Assembly: GCF_001981305.1 (NCBI RefSeq)
Contig: NZ_MSCW01000008.1
Location: 1-64,000 of the forward strand
Direction of reading: 5' to 3'
DNA from: Marinobacter lutaoensis
Lineage (GTDB): Bacteria > Pseudomonadota > Gammaproteobacteria > Pseudomonadales > Oleiphilaceae
Length of the DNA: 64,000 nucleotides
The position numbers and the translations under genes are program-made. Each line of letters begins with the position of its first letter. The first letter of the stretch is position 1. Shown one piece after another: positions 61,333 through 64,000 of the stretch. The notes beneath the pieces were generated by a model. The model was not told where the DNA came from, did not search any database, and saw nothing but the letters and a program-made list of their open reading frames with translations.

Positions 61333-62087
61333 CGGCATTGATTGAAGTCCGGGGGCTGGACAAGGCCTTCGGTGGCGTGCACGCCGTGGAAGGCGTCAGC
61401 TTCTCGGTGCAGGCAGGACAGGTCTATTCGGTGATTGGCCCCAACGGGGCGGGCAAGACCACGCTGTTCAACCTGATCTCGGGAATTTACACGCCGACCC
61501 GGGGCGAGATCCGCCTGAATGGCGAGAACACCGCCCGGCTGGCGCCGAACCAGCTGGCGGAGCGGGGCATGTGCCGGACCTTCCAGCAGATGCAGATCTG
61601 CATGAACATGTCCGCCATCGAGAACGTGATGCTGGGGCGGCACCTGAAACTCCGCAGCAACCTGTTCGCCACTCTGTTCCGGCTGCCGTCTCAACTGCGG
61701 GATGAGGCCTTCTGCCGGGAGCGGGCGGCCGAGCTGATGACGTTCGTCGGTTGTGGCGACTACTTGGAGCACGAGGCATCGGCGATGTCCTACGGTGCCC
61801 TGAAGCGCCTGGAGATCGCCCGCGCCCTGGCTGCCGAGCCCAAGGTGATCCTGTTGGATGAGCCAGCGGCGGGCCTGAACGCGACCGAGACGGCGCAGCT
61901 GGAGGCGCTGATCCGCAAGATCGCCGACCAGGGGACCACCGTCCTGCTGGTCGAGCACGACATGAAACTGGTGATGGGGATCTCCGATCGCCTGTTGGTG
62001 TTGAACTATGGCCGCGTACTGGCCGAGGGCACCCCGGCGGAAATTCGCGAGAACCCGGACGTCATCGCCGCCTATCTGGGTGGCTGA
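61329..62087 (+). CDS. Liv-type ABC importer ATPase (LivG family)
   Basis: This 252-residue ATPase has Walker A GPNGAGKTT, the Q-loop phrase CRTFQQMQIC, and Walker B VILLDEPAAGLN. The usual LSGGQ signature is altered to AMSYGALKRLEIARAL: the segment reads SYGALKR, the LivG form. H-loop VEHD is intact. It pairs with the hemerythrin-LivF fusion encoded 17 bases downstream to form the ATPase dimer. Confidence 0.95.
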   Translation: MTALIEVRGLDKAFGGVHAVEGVSFSVQAGQVYSVIGPNGAGKTTLFNLISGIYTPTRGEIRLNGENTARLAPNQLAERGMCRTFQQMQICMNMSAIENVMLGRHLKLRSNLFATLFRLPSQLRDEAFCRERAAELMTFVGCGDYLEHEASAMSYGALKRLEIARALAAEPKVILLDEPAAGLNATETAQLEALIRKIADQGTTVLLVEHDMKLVMGISDRLLVLNYGRVLAEGTPAEIRENPDVIAAYLGG

Positions 62088-62104
62088 GCAAGGAGACCTT
62101 TCCC

Positions 62105-63469
62105 ATGAGCGAGCAAGATACAGACATGGCACTTGCCCAGTCCCGCGGCGAACAGGCCATCCGCATCATTGTCCAGGAACATCAGGCGCTGTGGCGGATT
62201 CTGGATCTGCTGGACCTGCTGCTGAGTGATATGAACGTCAACGAGCAGCGTCCGGACGAGCGTCTGTTCGTCAAGATCTTCGACTACATCGAGCATTTCT
62301 CGCATCGCGTGCACAGCACGCCGACCGATATCGAGCTGTACAAACGCCTGGGCGCCCGGTCGCCGGAAACGGTTCCGCTGCTGGACAAGCTGTCGCGGGG
62401 CTATCGGGTGGGGCACGAGCGCCTGCAGGAGCTGCGGCACCTGCTGGCGCAATGCATGACTCACTGGCCGGAAGCGCGGGAACCGTTCAGCCACGCCCTG
62501 GCACGTTTCACCGAAGCGTTGCGCAAGCACATCCGGAAGGAGGAAGGGGTGGTGATTCCCCGTGCCCGCAAGCTGCTGAGCGAGGACGACTGGGCGCACA
62601 TCATCGAGTCCCGGGACGTGGAGAACGACCCGCTGTTCGGAGAGCGGGTGCGGGAGGAGTTCCGCGAACTGCGCCACGAGATCATCAATTGCACGCCGGA
62701 ACGCTTTGGCGGGCTGGGCCTGACCCCGAGCGCGCCGGTCCAGGCTCCGGGCGCCGGCGAAGGCATGCTGGTGGTGCAGGGGCTGGCCACCGCTTATGGC
62801 CAGATCGAGGTGCTGCACGACATCGACCTGCGCATCAACCGGGGTGAAATCGTGTCCTTGGTGGGCGCCAACGGCGCGGGCAAGTCCACCTTGCTGATGA
62901 CCCTGTCCGGCCTGCAGCCGGCCACCCGGGGCCGGCTGACGTTCGAGGGGCGTGATCTGACCCGGGTGCCCGCCGACCAGCGGGTGGCGGAGGGCATCGT
63001 GCAGGTGCCGGAGGGGCGCCAGGTGTTCAAGGATCTGAGCGTGCACGACAACCTGCTGCTCGGGGCCTACACCCGGGGTCGCAGCCAGGAGGTGATGGAC
63101 GACCTCGACCGCATGTACGCCAAGTTTCCAATCTTGCGCCAGAAGCGCCACAACCTGGCCGGGGAACTGTCCGGCGGCCAGCAGCAGATGCTGGCCATGG
63201 GGCGGGCCCTGATGGCGCGCCCGCGGCTGCTGCTGCTGGACGAGCCCAGTATGGGGCTGGCACCGCTGATCATCGAGGAAATCTTCGACATCATCCGGGA
63301 GCTGAAAAAGGAGGGCATCACCATTTTCCTGGTGGAGCAGAACGCCTCCCAGGCGCTGGCGCTGGCGGACCGGGGTTATGTGCTGGAAACCGGCCGGGTG
63401 GTGATCGAGGGCACGGGCCGGGAGTTGCTCAGCAACGAGAAGGTGCGGGAAGCCTATCTGGGCATGTGA
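62105..63469 (+). CDS. Hemerythrin (HHE)-domain / LivF-type ABC ATPase fusion
   Basis: This 454-residue protein has two parts. Residues 17-195 form a helical HHE hemerythrin-like domain with candidate iron ligands H26, H70, H104 and the H-x3-E pair H142/E146. The second H-x3-E is not intact: T74 stands at the glutamate place, with D75 and E77 beside it. A Pro/Ala/Gly linker (about 206-219) leads to a complete LivF ATPase from M221: Walker A GANGAGKST (254-262), signature LSGGQQ (355-360), Walker B LLLLDEP (375-381) and H-loop-position EQN. No frameshift is present. M221 (base 62765) could act as an internal start for a plain LivF. An iron- or O2/NO-sensing role for the extra domain is inference. 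Confidence 0.93.
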   Translation: MSEQDTDMALAQSRGEQAIRIIVQEHQALWRILDLLDLLLSDMNVNEQRPDERLFVKIFDYIEHFSHRVHSTPTDIELYKRLGARSPETVPLLDKLSRGYRVGHERLQELRHLLAQCMTHWPEAREPFSHALARFTEALRKHIRKEEGVVIPRARKLLSEDDWAHIIESRDVENDPLFGERVREEFRELRHEIINCTPERFGGLGLTPSAPVQAPGAGEGMLVVQGLATAYGQIEVLHDIDLRINRGEIVSLVGANGAGKSTLLMTLSGLQPATRGRLTFEGRDLTRVPADQRVAEGIVQVPEGRQVFKDLSVHDNLLLGAYTRGRSQEVMDDLDRMYAKFPILRQKRHNLAGELSGGQQQMLAMGRALMARPRLLLLDEPSMGLAPLIIEEIFDIIRELKKEGITIFLVEQNASQALALADRGYVLETGRVVIEGTGRELLSNEKVREAYLGM

Positions 63470-63488
63470 TCCGGTATCGGGAAACAGG

Positions 63489-63522
63489 AAAGGGGACGGG
63501 CAATCGCCCGTCCCCTTTTTTT
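63489..63522. terminator. Bidirectional terminator between the liv operon and paaZ
   Basis: GGGGACGGGC and GCCCGTCCCC form a perfect 10-bp stem around AATC, flanked by AAA on the left and seven T residues on the right. Confidence 0.85.
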
Positions 63523-63578
63523 GCCTCCGGCCCACGCATCGGGTCCAACGGGTGGCGGGCCGGCTCGCCCGGGCAGGG

Positions 63579-64000
63579 TTACTGCGGGCGTTTGGCAACC
63601 AGTGTCAGGATGTCGTAGCTGGCCACCAGTTCGTCCTTCTGGTTGCGGACTTCGACATCCCAGACCACCACGCCCTGCGGGTGCCCGTCGGGGGAGGTGC
63701 GGCCCTGATCGATCTTGCGCTTGCAGGTCAGACGGGCCTGAATGGTGTCGCCGATCGGCACCGGCGTGATGAAACGCAGGTTGTCCAGGCCGTAGTTGGC
63801 CAGCACCGGGCCTTCACCCGGCGAAACGAACAGGCCGGCGGCGGCGGACAGCACGAAGTAGCCGTGCGCGATGCGCTCGCGGAACTGGGAGTTGCGGGCG
63901 GCGATTTCATCAAAGTGCATGTAAAAGTGGTCGCCGGACAGACAGCCGAAGTTGACGATGTCGGCCTCGGTGACGGTCCGCCGGTGGGTCAGCAGGGACT
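63579..64000 (-). CDS. paaZ: PaaZ, C-terminal enoyl-CoA hydratase part (runs off the window)
   Basis: The reading frame is open to the right edge, so only the last 140 residues are seen. They match the MaoC-like hydratase domain at the C-terminus of PaaZ, the bifunctional oxepin-CoA hydrolase / semialdehyde dehydrogenase of the aerobic phenylacetate pathway. Characteristic phrases are [56 protein letters not shown] and [13 protein letters not shown]. The aldehyde dehydrogenase half should lie beyond base 64000. A stand-alone MaoC hydratase is the alternative, but the LLTHRRTV opening continues upstream without a start. Confidence 0.85.
   Translation of the reverse strand, partial: SLLTHRRTVTEADIVNFGCLSGDHFYMHFDEIAARNSQFRERIAHGYFVLSAAAGLFVSPGEGPVLANYGLDNLRFITPVPIGDTIQARLTCKRKIDQGRTSPDGHPQGVVVWDVEVRNQKDELVASYDILTLVAKRPQ

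Noticed and set aside
58222..63469. Assignment of the Liv genes as a branched-chain amino acid importer
   Set aside because: Family membership does not fix the substrate, and the genes lie between paaX and paaZ; a neutral Liv-type name is safer.

Overview
The window is GC-rich, densely packed chromosomal DNA from a gammaproteobacterium. The block rplM-rpsI-petABC-sspA-sspB-(SIS protein)-yraN-lpoA-rsmI-rnpB-mraZ and the block lpxC-DUF721-M23 peptidase-secA-argJ-Nudix follow the order I know from Pseudomonas and relatives. Cytochrome b has the PVWY variant of the Qo motif and MurE has the meso-DAP motif DNPR. A Marinobacter-like member of the Pseudomonadales/Oceanospirillales is my best guess; this is inference, not proof.

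Layout. Bases 1-81 are the 3' end of a 5S rRNA and the rrn terminator. 141-5475: leuA, a HolD-like gene, rimI, prfC and tatD. 5496-10544: rplM-rpsI, the bc1 complex petABC, and the stringent starvation proteins sspA-sspB. 10576-13393 (minus strand): a DiaA-like SIS protein, yraN and lpoA. 13530-14833: rsmI and RNase P RNA. 15043-32100: a full division and cell-wall (dcw) cluster mraZ-rsmH-ftsL-ftsI-murE-murF-mraY-murD-ftsW-murG-murC-ddlB-ftsQ-ftsA-ftsZ, with a candidate four-box MraZ operator in front, followed by lpxC. 33249-41318: dciA (DUF721), an M23 peptidase, secA, argJ, a Nudix-ThiE-like fusion, moaC and ribA. 41391-44546 (minus strand): the isoprenoid operon xseB-ispA-dxs. 44601-50538: an NRDE protein, a TauE-like permease, lgt-thyA-folA, a DEAD-box helicase and an Lrp/AsnC regulator.

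From about 50.0 kb to the right edge the content becomes catabolic. A large fused indolepyruvate/arylpyruvate:ferredoxin oxidoreductase, an aromatic aminotransferase and an NSS-family Na+/amino acid symporter lie next to paaX, a five-component Liv-type ABC importer and the 3' end of paaZ. Read together, this predicts uptake of aromatic amino acids, transamination to arylpyruvates, oxidative decarboxylation to arylacetyl-CoA (phenylacetyl-CoA from phenylalanine), and feeding into the aerobic phenylacetyl-CoA pathway under PaaX control. The Liv-type system probably imports phenylacetate or a related acid rather than branched-chain amino acids.

The most unusual gene is the last ABC gene (62105-63469). 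It is a continuous fusion of a hemerythrin-like (HHE) domain to a complete LivF-type ATPase, next to a pathway that depends on O2. I saw no tRNA genes, insertion sequences, prophage genes or CRISPR arrays.
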